This document shows, piece after piece, positions 43,419 through 56,159 of a stretch of 64,000 nucleotides of DNA (the first letter of the stretch is position 1; every line of letters starts with the position of its first letter). The notes under the pieces are model-generated. The model had not been told where the DNA came from. It worked only from the letters and a program-made list of their open reading frames with translations, and searched no databases. The position numbers were made by a program, and so were the translations under genes. The DNA comes from Maratus speciosus (lineage: Eukaryota; Arthropoda; Arachnida; Araneae; Salticidae): contig OZ010786.1 of the NCBI GenBank assembly GCA_963932465.1, positions 271,654,411 to 271,718,410 of the forward strand, written 5' to 3'.

Positions 43419-44984
43419 AGGGTTCCGTGCTTAAAAAGTAAAAATGGAACCATTATAAGGTCACTCCTGTGTCTGTCTGTCTGTCACAGCGATTTTACAC
43501 GTAAACTATGGAACGTGGAAAGCTCAAATTGTGGGAAGTAATAAAGACTATTGACCCATATATTTACAGATTATTAAACATTCACAAATAAATTTAGTAA
43601 AAATGTAGAGGGCTTAAGTCAGTTACTTGGAAAAAAATATTTTCTTTGTATATCGTGTGGGGGTATTGGCTGTCGTAACGCTGAACTCAAAAATACGTTT
43701 CTTTTAATTTTGGGTTTTATAATTTCAGAGAAACCGTCGAAAATGCAGCGCAAAAATATGTCCCCCCCCCTCCGCAAGTCTATTTCCGAATATACTGAAA
43801 CTAAAATTATGAAAAAATTAGAGGTAGTAGACGTTAATGTAAATCTTGCAGGAAAATTATAGCGATTACCATGCACTGTTAAAAATTTGCAGCATTCTGG
43901 CAGGTCATTTGACCGTTTTTTTCCGACAACGGTTATACAACCGTAATTTAACACTATTCTGACCATATTATTGGCCATTTCATGGTCAGAATATAGTTAA
44001 ATTATGGTTATGAAACCGTTTTTTCAAAAAACGGTCAAATGACCTTCCAGAATGCTGCATATTTTTAACAGTGTAGGCCACATAGTTTTCAGAAAAGCTC
44101 ATTTTGCCGTTAGACACAAATGTGGATTTGCAGACATTCAGCTAAGGTGTTTAGAAGCGTAATTTATCGCTGGAGGTACCTATCGTAGCAAAAGTATAAA
44201 AGCATTGTTGATAATGATTTTCGAAAGAAACTTCTATAATTAGCCGATATATTAACACTTCAAAACACGGACGGTTTGGACATATATAATGGCAGGGCCG
44301 ACGTACTCTATGTACTATCGGCTTTTAAGCCCCAGATAACAATTTTAACGATATATTAGTGTAATGTACTTCCTAGTAGCAGTATAAAAACAATAAACGT
44401 TAAATTGTTAAATACAGACTAATTTAATTAGAATTAATCCCATAAATACTATGGGATTCACGTCCAGTTGCTTTGAATAGATCTCTGAATATGCATCTCG
44501 TGTCTTTAAACATTAATTAAAAAACTATTTGGAAAAATGCGGCGCGGACCAAGGCGGTGTTACAAATTTTGCGACCTCCTTTAGAAGCGCGCTTAGCACA
44601 ATGCCAACGTTAAACATTGAAAAAGAGTTTTGTTTTAGCTACATTGTAAAAAAAGATTATTACAACGATAAACTTAGTTTTATGAAAGGTCAAATAAAGC
44701 TTAAATATTTCTACTTTTATTGTAAGTACCGAATTCAGTTCATCATTAGCAGATTTGGATAAAATAAAAATAAAAAAAGATTTATACAGAATAGAAATAT
44801 TTGAAATTATTTAGGCTTCATATCTCTTTGAACTTTTATGGTATAACTATTCATACTTTTCTAGTATATACAGTTATACCCAACCCTACGTTGTATAATT
44901 TTTTACAAAGTCTTATTATTCTTTTAGCAATGATTATTTTTAATAATACAGTTAATAATTCATATATTTAGTGTACGGAACCCT
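43419..44984. mobile_element. 1.57-kb inverted-repeat element with GGGTTCCG ends
   Basis: Starts AGGGTTCCG (43419-43427) and ends CGGAACCCT (44976-44984). The left end continues 'aaaatggaacc' and a CTGTCTGTCTGTC tract. I recall this arrangement from dispersed repeats in other arthropods, but I could not check it. The 119-residue minus frame 43619-43978 runs partly through the nested hairpin MITE and is not convincing as a gene. No target duplication was resolved. Confidence 0.7.
43874..44073. mobile_element. Hairpin MITE family 1, full copy (200 bp)
   Basis: CACTGTTAAAAATTTGCAGC at the left is mirrored by GCTGCATATTTTTAACAGTG at the right. Pairing continues almost throughout, with the turn near 43978, so the whole element is one hairpin. 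It is nested inside the 43419-44984 element. Older copies lie at 12884-13083 and, halved, at 8413-8490. Confidence 0.9.
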
Positions 44985-46479
44985 TTGAGCTCGAGTAATA
45001 CTTGCACTTAATATTTTTTTTTTTATTTAACTTTTCTTTCCAAATTTTGTTTCTTTGGTTGAAAATATTTTATAAGATTTTGAATTATTTACACGTAGTT
45101 ATTTTAATTTGAAATTTTCTATAATTAATGTTACTGCTCTTTTCTCTAAAGTTATACTATCATATTTTTACCGTGATAACATAGCATTAATCTAAACATT
45201 TAAAAACCTTAACTCATCCACTATATTTATTAGTATAATTTAAATTAAACTTCGTGTGCTTAAATTCTTTTAATTACACTGTTAATTATGCATAAGAAAT
45301 AATAACCATTAATTTACTGTTTTGCAACTTTTAAACACGTTACTCAAAAGATTTACTTCAAAAATCATCAACTAAGAAATTATTTGCTTTCATATTATAA
45401 AGCGTATAAATGTTTACGAAGCGTAAACTGCAGCTGGAATTACATAATCATTTTGATGCAAGCATCTATTTCAACATTTTCAGTTACCGTTTAATTAACC
45501 TACACATGAACGCAAGAAGAGTTTTGTATTCAATATTAAACAGAAGTTCAAGAAATTTTAATCCCATGTTTTAAATAGTAGATTAGATTTAACTCATATT
45601 TTACGGTAGATTTTTCTTGCAGATTTGCTTTTTTGAAAACTAATTGAAAACAAGCAGGGGATTTATGAACTAACCTAAATGTTTGTTTTTTTTTTCATGC
45701 ATCCATTCCTGAAATATTAATTAGATACAGATACTCCTTAATAAATATTGATAACTTTTTTAATATATTTTTTAAATACTTTTTTAATTGAGTAACAAGA
45801 TTTTCCTCATAAACATTTTCATCAAATAGCCAAATTAAAAAAAGTTTTATCAATTTTTATTTACAAAATTTAAAATTTCATTACCTTAAGGGAAGCTCTG
45901 TATCTTATAATTAAAAGGTTCGTTTTTTTTTTACTTTTTTTGCATCCCTCTCGTATGTAGATTGTTGTCCTACTGCAGTTTCGTGATATTTCAATTCATT
46001 GCAGTATTTTTTGCATATTGAATGTAAAGCCGCTCGTTAAATGCAATGCTGTTGTAAAATTTAATTTTTTTTGAAAACCCTGTTTTTCAAACTGGGGAAC
46101 TATTTATTGTAAAACATCCAGCAATACATACAATATTTTTATATAAAAAAGTATTTCTTACAAATGACTTTTAACAATGGTACAAAAAGTTGAAACCGAA
46201 ATGTATGCGAGCATATTGATTCAAAGAACATTGAAGACTATTATTTTTATGTCTTTAACTACACCAATCAGTGAACATTAGCAATCTACCTAGGGGATCA
46301 GTAGAGATCAACCAGAAACATTATTACAATACCAGCCGCACTTGGCGACCAGTTTGGTCTCCCTTAAATGTAATGCTAAGCATTCTATCATGTTACTTTT
46401 ATTCATAATTAATTTACTTGTTGAATCCTTCGCCAAATCGGAAGATTCTGGTAGAGAAACAAAGAACTCGGTATATTTT
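44985..46479. other. AT-rich DNA with one repeat relic
   Basis: No gene seen. 46372-46470 resembles 18880-19000, the shared flank of the MITE family 2 copies. Confidence 0.5.
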
Positions 46480-46815
46480 TGTTAACCGGACGCAGGGGAT
46501 AAATCGCCAAATATTGCTCCTGTTGCATTTTTGCGTATTCTATTAATTTCATTTAAAATATAATCCTTTCACTCATTTTATTTAAAATACACAACTTTAA
46601 TTTAAAACTGAAACTTTTAAAACTCATGACCTTTACATAATTTATTAAAAAAAAAGAAAGAAAAGAAAAATAATAAATGATACCATAAACCATGACATTT
46701 AATATAACTATAAAAGCATTGTTTTAATTTACCAAGCGATAAATAAAAAATGCTAACTGGCGAGTTAAAAAATGCTATTGGCGAGATTTTTTACCAGGTT
46801 AACATAAAAGTATCA
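46480..46815 (-). mobile_element. MITE family 2, copy 2
   Basis: Inverted relative of 18469-18788, with ends TTTTTGTTAACCGGACGC and ACCAGGTTAACATAAAAGT and shared internal blocks. Diverged from copy 1 but alignable end to end. Confidence 0.8.
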
Positions 46816-46894
46816 AGAATTCTTTGCGATCATGATAATTTTTATGTTAGTTTTATTCGAAAAAATAATTTTGATTGAAAATGGATACGAATAT

Positions 46895-46970
46895 GAAAAG
46901 CGTAATTGTTTGTGACAGTGGCAGGATTTGAACTATTATAACATAGATGAAATGATGGCGAGGGAACAAT
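46895..46970 (-). other. Possible tRNA-like SINE fragment
   Basis: On the minus strand 'agttcaaatcctgccactgtcac' has a B-box followed by an acceptor-like stretch. There is no full cloverleaf. Confidence 0.3.
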
Positions 46971-47083
46971 ATTTGGCAATTAATCACCTGCGCCAAGTAC
47001 CAAAATGGCCATCTGGCATATAAAAAGCGAAGTGGTCAGACCGGAACTGTTGATGACAGTCACATGACTTAGGCTATTATTAT

Positions 47084-47296
47084 AGAGATGAGATGTAAAT
47101 TTTCAACTGGGCGAAAAATGCCAGGACCAGAACTTGAAACAGGGGTGTCGTAGGACGTAATTCAACCAGATAACCTTATTGATTATAGCATCAAACTCAG
47201 ATAGTACAGCATTGGCAGCTCCAGCCAAGGCATCCCTGGTTCGAATTCTAGTTCGGACATTTTTCGTCCAGTTGGAAATTTACATCTCATATGATT
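47084..47296. mobile_element. Head-to-head pair of tRNA-derived SINE ends
   Basis: 'gagatgtaaattttcaactg' (47089) is mirrored by 'cagttggaaatttacatctc' (47271), and both arms continue inward into a 'ccaggg/ccctgg ... gttcgaa' tRNA-like part. The right arm (47215-47290) has anticodon-arm-like 'ttggcagctccagccaa' and B-box 'ggttcgaattc'. The tail word resembles those after the tRNA-like segments at 24950 and 27050. Confidence 0.7.
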
Positions 47297-47421
47297 TATT
47301 AACAATTAGAATAACTTTGTTAAAATTAATCTAGTACAGACATTTTTGTTTTGAAATAATTGTGGACAAAACAGTTAAAATATAGACATTAGTGACAACT
47401 CTGTATACTTACAAGATAAAA

Positions 47422-47752
47422 CAAAGAAATAATCTGTAACTGCCTTACGACTTAGTCTGAAACATTTTAACTGAAAATAAAGATATTGATTTAGTTTAAC
47501 TGTTTTGTTCACGACAAATAAAAAAGTTGAAAAGCTTATAAATATTTTAATGCATCTTTTAATTTAGACTAATATTTTATCGATATACAAAGAAATAATC
47601 TGTAACTGCCTTACGACTCAGTCTGAAACATTTTAACTGAAAATAAAGATATTATTTAGTTTAACTGTTTTGTTCACGACAAATAAAAAATGTTGAAAAG
47701 CTTATAAATATTTTAATACATCTTTTAATTTAGACTAATATTTTATCGATAT
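47422..47752 (+). repeat. 166-bp tandem duplication (two copies)
   Basis: 47422-47587 and 47588-47752 are nearly identical, with a handful of differences including a one-base and a three-base indel. A recent local duplication of AT-rich DNA. Confidence 0.9.
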
Positions 47753-48295
47753 TTTAAATTGGAATCAACTTTTTACAAAAATGTTTTTACGTTTGAAATT
47801 TAAAATGCTTGAACAAATCAATAAAATTCTAAAATCTATATATTTTTTTCATTTTGAAGAAATGTTCTAAAAATTGAAATAAATGTAATAAAACCTGATG
47901 AAATAAATGAAATAAGTAGGAACCTGATACATGGTACCTTACAAAAAATATTTAGACTTCATTTTAGAATAAGTATGTCAATCTATTGATAAAATTAAGA
48001 CATTCATTCCAAGATTTATTTATTTTTTATTCTAATTACTTCATTGCTAACACTACTTTGAAATAGAAATTTTCGTCTTACTGTGATTAAATAAGACATT
48101 AGACAAGGCGAATAATCTCTATCCTAGAAGTGTTACCAATTGCAATCAAGCGATCAAAATTTTAAAAAATCCAACTCGCAAAACAGCATTAAATAAATTT
48201 TCATATACAAATAATTAAAACAATCTCAAAATTTTCTTATATCTATGGCATTTTAATATTTAAAAAAGTATTTTTTTATTATGCATTTTAGAAAT
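47753..48295. other. AT-rich DNA, nothing recognised
   Basis: No frame, repeat or fold noted. Confidence 0.5.
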
Positions 48296-48680
48296 ATCCG
48301 CCTCTGCGAATTATTACAGACAGGATGAAAGTAGTAGAATTTCACCGACGACCCAAGGACGAAAGAAAATGAAGCGTGAAAGAGGGGAACTTCCATAGAC
48401 GTAATGTAAATCCCCGACTGTCAGCGAAACAGCTAAGCAGTGAAAGTCGCATACAGGGCCGCAAGATAAAACGGGGTTCACTTTGTGGGCTTTGATGTAA
48501 TCGCCAGTAGCGATAATTATCAAAATGAGAAGTAATGTTGATGTATCAAAATGATCAAAATGCGAAGTAATGGTCACCACTGTCCGCGCGAAAGTGGTGC
48601 GCTACCCATCTTTTCGAAGAGGGAGTCAAAACCCCATTCTTGGGAGTTGGGTCAAAGATCATGCAATACGGTAGATGCAG
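48296..48680. other. GC-richer island without a recognised gene
   Basis: A stretch of clearly higher GC and CpG than the surroundings, for example 'ctgtccgcgcgaaagtggtgcgc' near 48588. Frames on both strands are short (88 residues at most, minus 48314-48580, with no known domain). It could be a diverged exon or UTR of a host gene, a regulatory island, or an old element end. Confidence 0.4.
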
Positions 48681-49220
48681 AAGATTAGATGAATCTGTTA
48701 GCTTTTAAGTGAAAGTGGAACTTTCGATACATAAAATTTATTATTTTATCGAGTCCTGCATCACTGAAGATTTTCCCATTGCACGTATTCATCGGCTATG
48801 TAATTGCAATACAGATAATATATCATAAAAAAAAACCATAAGCAGATCTTATTAAAAAAATCTGTCACAATCTCTAAGTTTCAAGACGAACTGTCAAAGA
48901 AATGTCGTTTTAAATTCTGAAGGGAAAAAAAATGGCGAATTTGCGGATGCAATGAAGCATGCCTATCATTGGATCTCCCTTTTGAGTATGTTTCGCAGCA
49001 GAGCAGTTTGCACTGTTTCAGTTAGTTACGGTTTCCAAAGCTTTCCCTTCTTATCCTTTAGGTTCTTTGCACAGACCTCCCAGTTTAAACGATACATCTC
49101 ATAATTATTCCCAAAGTCAGTCGAGAGTCAAGTTCAATTGGTCTTCATTCCCCACTCACTTTTTCAAGCGTCCCCTTGGCTGTGGTTTCGCTAGATAGCT
49201 AGGAACAATCGAAAATCTCG

Positions 49221-50529
49221 TTAAGGGGACGAGGGACCTTAAAAACAAATTTTTTATTTTTTGTAAATTTCACCTTAAATATTACTCAAAGGTACATTAT
49301 ATGCATTATGGCATGCATTTATTACAAAAAAAAATTTTTTTAAGTCATTTTTGAGAAAAAAGTGGAATTTTACTCGTTGTTTTAGAAATCTCCGAAATGC
49401 CCCATGCGCGTTCCATATCAATGATAATCCCCAATATTTTTTATAAAAGTTTGGTTTATATATATAAAAAAATCTGTGCATCGAATTTTATATATTTGAA
49501 TATAAAGGTTAAAAAAAAAAAAATTTTGAAAAATTTTGAAATTTTTCGAAAAAATTTCAAAATTTCAGAATTTTTCTTTTTTTTTTGCAAATTTAACTTT
49601 AAATATTACTAAAGGGTACATTATATGCATTACGGCATGCATTTATCACAAAAAAAGTTAAAAAAAATTATTTTTGAGAAAAAAATGGCATTTTACGTGT
49701 CGTCGTAGAAATCTTCGAAATGCCCCCTGCGCATTCCATATCAATAAAAATCACCAATATTTTTTATAAATGTTTGGTTTATATATATAATTAAAACTGT
49801 GCATCGAATTTTATATATTTGAATATAAAGGTAAAAAAAAAAAATTGAAAAATTTCGAAAAAATTTCAAAATTTCAAATTTTTTTAATTTTTTTCTTTTT
49901 TTTGTAAATTTTAATTTAAATATTACTCAAGGGTACATTATATGCATTGTGGCATGCATTTATCACAAAAAAAAAAAATAAATAAATTTTTGAGAAAAAA
50001 AATGGCATTTTACGCGTCGTCGTAGAAATCTTCGAAATGCCCCCTGCGCATTCCATATCAATGAAAATCCCAATATTTTTTATAAAAGTTTGGATTATAT
50101 ATATAAATAATTCTGTGCATCGAATTTTATATATTTGAATATGAAGGCGTAAAAAAAAAAAAATCAAAATTTTTGAAATTTTTGAAATTTTTTCGAAAAA
50201 ATTTTGGAATTTTTAATTTTTTTTTTTTTTTACCTTTATATTCAAATATATAAAATTCGATGCACAGTTTTATTTATATATATAAACCAAACTTTTATAA
50301 AAAATATTGGGGATTTTCATTGATTTGGAATGCGCATGGGGCATTTCGAAGATTTCTAAGACAACGCGTAAAACTCCATTTTTTTCTCAAAAATAATTAA
50401 AATTTTTTTTTTTTTTTATAAATGCTTGTCATAATGCATATAATGTACCCCTGAATAATATTTAAAGTCAAAATTTCAAAAAATAAAGAATTGATTTTTA
50501 AGGTTTTTTAAGGTCCCTCGTCCCCTTAA
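49221..50529. mobile_element. TTAA-flanked fold-back element with a triplicated arm (1309 bp)
   Basis: Ends TTAAGGGGACGAGGGACC and GGTCCCTCGTCCCCTTAA are perfect inverted repeats with TTAA at each edge. The left arm block, marked by GGTACATTATATGCATTA at 49291, recurs in direct order at 49615 and 49932 (spacing 324 and 317 bp). The right arm carries it once in inverted orientation (50444). Each block also has a conserved 'gaaatgccccatgcgc' and a 'tttggtttatatatata' part. There is no coding capacity. piggyBac-type mobilisation is inferred from TTAA only. Confidence 0.85.
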
Positions 50530-51289
50530 TCAATTTAAAAGCGTCAATGATTACCACGACGAGGCATTTGGCTATCACAGCACTCCCTTCCGCGGGATTA
50601 TCCAAATTTCAACTGGAAACTGATGTTCATAGTTATATTGATTCTACAAATTTCTATTTTTCCTATGTTTTCAAATCCATGTGGCAAATGATAAGGGAAC
50701 CGTTTTATAGAATTATATGGTGGGTTATATAATTTTTAATTTGGATAAATTCCTTATTATATATAGTTTCACAATTTTTGAAGGTAATTGGTAATGGTTA
50801 ATAATGGTTTTATATATATAAATATATATATAGCCAAACTTCTTATAATTATAAATCATTTAAACAAATGAAAAATTTACCATAAAAATGAAATAATTTA
50901 TGATACCAAAAAGCTGATAATCGAAAATGTTGTACATTAAAGTGCAATAATCGAAAATGTAATAGAAAAAATTACAAAAGGAATAATAAAACATAAAAAA
51001 AAATTCAAAACTTATATTGTGAAACTCTCGTCAGGTCATTATTTCCCATTATATTTAAATCACAGTTGAATTCTGGTTGAGAATGGCAAGGCTAAATTTT
51101 GAAAACCAGTTCTCAAAATGCCCCATCAATTATATGCAGAAGGTTAAGATAAAAATAAAACATATAAAATGTAAATCAAATAAACCACGAAAGTGAATAA
51201 CTGGAACAAATTGAACAGAAAAAATTAGATTAATATTTGCAACCAAAGCTTTTAAGATCTTGAGTTCCATAACTTTCCCCGACAAACCT
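50530..51289. other. AT-rich DNA, nothing recognised
   Basis: 50530-50640 is slightly richer in GC; no supported gene. Confidence 0.5.
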
Positions 51290-51534
51290 TTAACCCTCTC
51301 GCTGCGGAACCCGATACTTTCTTCGGGATGCAACTTTCTTCTAATTAACCCGCCTTGATTATTCCCATCAGTTGTTTTTTTATTGTAAATTTTGTCTTAT
51401 TTAATCGGAGCATTTTCCCGACTAAATTTGACAAAAATTTTTGTTTTGAAAAACCGGCGGCAAAAGAATAAAAATTCTTAAATACACAATTTTTGATGCT
51501 ATTTTGATAAAACACATACGCAGCGAGAGGTTAA
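51290..51534. mobile_element. TTAA-flanked MITE (245 bp)
   Basis: TTAACCCTCTCGCTGCG at the left and CGCAGCGAGAGGTTAA at the right, with TTAA at both edges. Only about 17 bp of each end pair well; the interior does not fold back. The length equals that of the element at 28379-28623, and the outermost TTAACCCTC bases are shared. Confidence 0.85.
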
Positions 51535-51966
51535 CAGTGGATTTTACGTTCATTTGGAAATATAATACAGTTACGGTTATGAGTTAAAATTCACTATTTT
51601 AATATTAACAAGAAAAGAAAATTTTATATATATACATATATATATAATTTATTGTAATAAAATCCATAAAATAATACAAAATATATTATGATCTAAAATT
51701 AAAACCAAGAATTAAAAACATTAACTGTAATAAAGAGATTTTCTGAAGAAGGGTAAAAAAAGAAAGCTTTCAATATTACTGGCAAAAGCTTGTAGTGCTA
51801 CCATCTGCAGACTATACATGATACTACATATAATAAAAGGAAATGTGAATTTATATTGAAATTGACATATCGCTGTCTGTGTTTTAAATTATATTAGTAA
51901 TATAAAGTGAGAGGATAGTCTTAAATATACTCACATATTAAAAGAAACAGTTATAATTGACAAAAT

Positions 51967-52008
51967 ATAATGAATTAATAAAGAATATATATATATATAT
52001 ATATATAC
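51967..52008. repeat. (AT)n microsatellite
   Basis: Interrupted AT dinucleotides directly left of the next element. Confidence 0.85.
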
Positions 52009-52012
52009 CATA

Positions 52013-53022
52013 TATATAAGATGTCCTGGAGTAATAATGCCATGTTAAGTTTTTACCAATTTTCACGGCTTAGTTTTAGAATTTTTTTTCAAACAAACAT
52101 AAGATTTGATACAGCGACTTAACAGCTATATATATAAGAAACAATATTTTAGAAGATATATATTCATAAAATGTAATTGCATGATTTCTTGACCAATGAT
52201 ATTTGGTGTTATTACCCATATAGACGGGTAATAACGCCAATGGTGCCAATTCAACGCTATTTGGCGTTATTACCAAGCTACGTGGGTAATAATGCCATGC
52301 AAACAAAACTCTAAAGAGAAATGGAATAATAATGGCATATAAATTGTTCATTTCTAAAGATACAAACTTTACAGCCCTAGCAATTTGCAAATTTCTCTTA
52401 CTTACCATTAATTGCAATATCAAGGTGCAGTAATAATCATTTGATATTTTATTCTTCTGACATGAAAAAATTAGCAGCACTTAGGACATACGAATTTATC
52501 TTTATCCGTTTTAGTTTTCAACAATGACAATAATGCTCTCTCGTGTATAAAATAAAAAATAAACCCTCTTCGGATGAAGTTCCAGCAGTGAAAAGAACCG
52601 ACCGGAGTAATTACGCCAGTGGATGGTATTATTACCTCGATGTATTTATTGTGCAGTGTATTTGAAACTACAAACTGCCTTGCGAACACATCCAAAACCC
52701 TCCACAACATTTTGAAATTACATGAAATACACTACAAAGTGTAATAAACAAAATACTTTCTAATAAATATATAGTCTTCAGATAACAGAACTTAACTCGC
52801 AAAATTTATATCGGGCATTGACTCTTTAGTGCTTCTTCTAACGATAAGACCTAGAAATGGAACAAATTAACTTTTAGCAGTTTTTTGTGATTCAGAAGAC
52901 TCAGAGTCCTTCTGCGCAGAACTCGTAGGGGCCATCTACCGGATCTATTCATAATTATGCATAATTTTAACACATGACGTTATTACCCACCCTGGCGTTA
53001 TTACCCCAGGATGCCTTGTATA
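52013..53022. mobile_element. 1.0-kb inverted-repeat element with GGTAATAACGCCA subterminal sites
   Basis: Left end TATATAAGATGTCCTGG and right end (complement) TATACAAGGCATCCTGG are imperfect inverted repeats. Each is followed by a variant of GGTAATAACGCCA. The same 13-mer or its complement, with one or two changes, recurs at 52030, 52204, 52227, 52262, 52285, 52614, 52624, 52975 and 52993, clustered within about 300 bp of each end. The minus-strand frames 52076-52480 and 52471-52710 read through these sites; the second ends in a 'CPKC' motif, but I recognise no transposase. Confidence 0.8.
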
Positions 53023-54100
53023 AAGTTATGTTCAATTCTGTCTACGACTACATACACGTTCCGATGATACGAATGAAAAATTGCACCTAAATTCGCAATT
53101 ACAGAGCCACTTTCAGATTGATTTCCTCCAAAATTTTATATAAACTTCTGCACATGACATTATATCTAAATATAAAATTTTGTCGAAAAAATATTCATAA
53201 ATGCTACAAATAAAATGCAAAAAATCGCTATTGCAGCGCATAATTTTAGGGAATATCGCCATTTTCACCTGAGACCTGACTTCCATAGTCAAACACATAT
53301 AGATAAAAGTTGGTTCAATTCTATGCATAAATTCATATACTTTTCGATGACACAATACTGAAAATGGAACAAAAAGCTCTTTCACAGCACATCCTTCCAG
53401 CAGAATAGCCTGAAATTCAACTGGAATATACTGGCCATAGCCAAAAACATTGTAATGAAATTTAGTTCATATCTATGTATAACATCATAAAGTCAAGTCA
53501 AGTCGACGCAGGTGCTTAAGGAGTACTTACAGTGGGTCGCGACCCCTGTTTAACATCCATCGAAATTTGAAAAGAAACATAACATTGCAAATTAAATAAC
53601 CACAAAAAGAAATTTAGAATTTGGAAACTCATGTGGAGCTGTGAAAAAAACGAAGTTCCTTCTGCATTCCAGAGTAGGGAGCACCGGGGTTAAATATAAC
53701 CCCAAGCGGCGCAATGACTTCTTAAAATTTAGGAAATAATCATAAACTTTTAGATAATATAAAGAGGACACACACACTGAGACAAACATCGACAAGAGTT
53801 GCTAGTTTGGCCGCAATTTTTATTCCGAAATTCCAAATTCATACCAAAAATTAGAATCAGTATTTTCTGACTTATTTAACGACAAAGTGCGAAACAGTGT
53901 AACAGTCTTTAAGGGGTCTCCTAGTAAACGAATACTTAAAATCCAGTCGAAAAAGTGGAGTGCCTTGCAAGCTTGAGTATGTACGAAAAGAAATAGTCTT
54001 ACTTCAGAGAAAAATCTGTGTTTGAAAGGAAAAGTAAAATTGCAAAATGCATGAAAAATTTTATTGGACGAGTTCATTATTACTTAAAATATAAACAAAA
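53023..54100. other. AT-rich DNA, nothing recognised
   Basis: Only short minus-strand frames (90 residues or less) without known domains. Confidence 0.5.
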
Positions 54101-54692
54101 TGAACCCTTTATGTACTAAATTATGAATTCATGAAAATTTTACCTTCTAAAGCATTTTTGTGAATTTTTGAAAATACGTTAGAATATTTACAAAATCATT
54201 TAATAAATTTTAGAAGTATTTTAGAAGGCTTGAAGGATTTACAAGGATCAATTAAATTTGAATTTATAGGGATTTTGTGCAATATTTATAACCCCACTCA
54301 AATCTATTATTTTAAATATTTTTCTTAATATTCTGTAGAATTAGGAAATGTACAAATATAATGTTCTTACACTAGAAATATAGAAATATTTCCGAATTGA
54401 ACACCCCCCTTCTCCCCCCAAGGCCCAGAAAGCTAAAAAGATGCAAAGGCAATAGAAATCATCCTTTTAAAAATATTTTTGTTTTGTGTAACCAATAATG
54501 CTTTTGGAACAAGATAAATTAATGCATCTATAACTAATTCTAAACTGCATTACTACTAATCGATGTATTAAATGAATTTTATAACAAGTTATTTTAATGG
54601 TACTTATAAGTACTTTCAGTAGATAAAGTTCCACTGTGAATTTGAAATTTTGGTATAAAAATGGTGGCCAAACTGACAATCCTGACACGGAC

Positions 54693-54775
54693 AGAGAGAC
54701 ATTTTGTAAAATCATGTTTTAGGATATTTTTGACCTCTAAAACGCTTAAATTCGTCGAAAACCTGAAGTCGGAAA
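54693..54775 (-). repeat. Relic of an F1 element 5' end
   Basis: 'acattttgtaaaatcatgtttt' and 'aaaacgcttaaattcgtcgaaaacctgaa' match, on the minus strand, the segment after the TCTGTCTG tract and hairpin of F1 copies. Confidence 0.55.
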
Positions 54776-55138
54776 AAAAAAGCCGACTACAATATTTTTA
54801 ACCATTTGGAAAAAGGGTTATTGTTCTCGTCAGGGTAGGAAAAGAAAAGCATATCTGAAGGTTTTTAATGGTTTAATACGCGTTTTATTCGTCTTCTGAT
54901 TGGTCTATACAGTAATCTGTATTTCCCTTTAGTTTCAACAGAGATGGACAACAGAATGTTGCCACTATGACAAAAAAGTAATAAAAACTACAAAAAAATT
55001 AATAACTCAGAAACAAATTGAGATACAGCTTTCAAACAAATTGCTTTTAAAAGTAGATTTTTTTTCTCTACACGACGATGTAAAAAGTAATATTGTGGGA
55101 TGTTTACAAGTTTAAGAATGAAATTTCCTTTAAAATGT

Positions 55139-55167
55139 GTCGTCAGATTTCTTGGAAATCTGACGAC
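55139..55167. other. Perfect 13-bp hairpin with 3-nt loop
   Basis: GTCGTCAGATTTC, TTG, GAAATCTGACGAC. No function visible; it may be the fold-back tip of a small element. Confidence 0.7.
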
Positions 55168-56159
55168 GGAAAAACCTTTTCCCGAACAGCCAGTGAAATG
55201 CTTGGATAATACGCAAGTTTCAGGTGGATAATAACTAATGAAAATGAAAGAAAATGAATAACAATTTCTGCCAAAGGTTAATTTTAATTTGTAAGATTTT
55301 CACGTGCAAAAGAAAAATGGAATAAGCCAATTAAAAATAACAAAAAATATAAATAGGACAGAGACGAATACATATAAATATTTCACACCAAATACGAGTC
55401 GCAGGCGATTTCTGTCGTTTGGAATTTTTACGTGTAATAACACTATTAACTTTTAATTCATGGCGTACGTAATGTATGATCAACTCCGTGCGATTTTTTT
55501 AGGTCTTAAATTTTAGTCTTTGAAAAATCATTTTCCAAATGGTCGTTGTAATTTGTTAAATTGCCTTTTTTTTTTTTTTCTATTGTAGATTATAAGTAAA
55601 AACCAGAATATTTGGCTTTAATTACGTGTGACACACAAGGGGACGTGTTGAAAACATACAACCAAAATAATAAAACAATGCAATAAATGCTTCAATTGTG
55701 TTTCTAAATGTAAAATAAAAGCACGAAACATATGAAACTTTGACATACATGACTTATGCCAATTTTCTTCATTCTGAACACAGAAGAATTGAGCCACGCT
55801 TCGAGGTATCATATACAGAGTGCTTGAAGTATTAGAAGGATTTAATTTGCGTGCACATTTCTGCACTGCACCGAAGGGAGTCACTTCGAGAAAGTTTTAA
55901 GATAATTAAAATTTTTATTAATTAAGTTTTAGATTAGATAATATAATACCATTTTAGAATATGTATCATTTTGTAAATAATTTCGACTGCTGCTTTTCAT
56001 CATTTCATTTAACAAAAATTCTTTTACTTTTTGACCTATATTTTTTGTAAAAGTTTTATATTTTTCTTTGATACGCCAGAATGAAAAAAAAATAAAATTT
56101 TTAATGTAATGTTAATTTTACTTTCAACTATAATATGACGATTATTTATATTTCTGTTA

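Noticed and set aside
43619..43978. 119-residue minus-strand frame as a gene
   Set aside because: It overlaps half of a hairpin MITE and has no recognisable domain.
52076..52710. Two minus-strand frames as a transposase
   Set aside because: Their sequence is partly encoded by the subterminal GGTAATAACGCCA sites, and no catalytic motif is visible; a CPKC tail alone is not enough.
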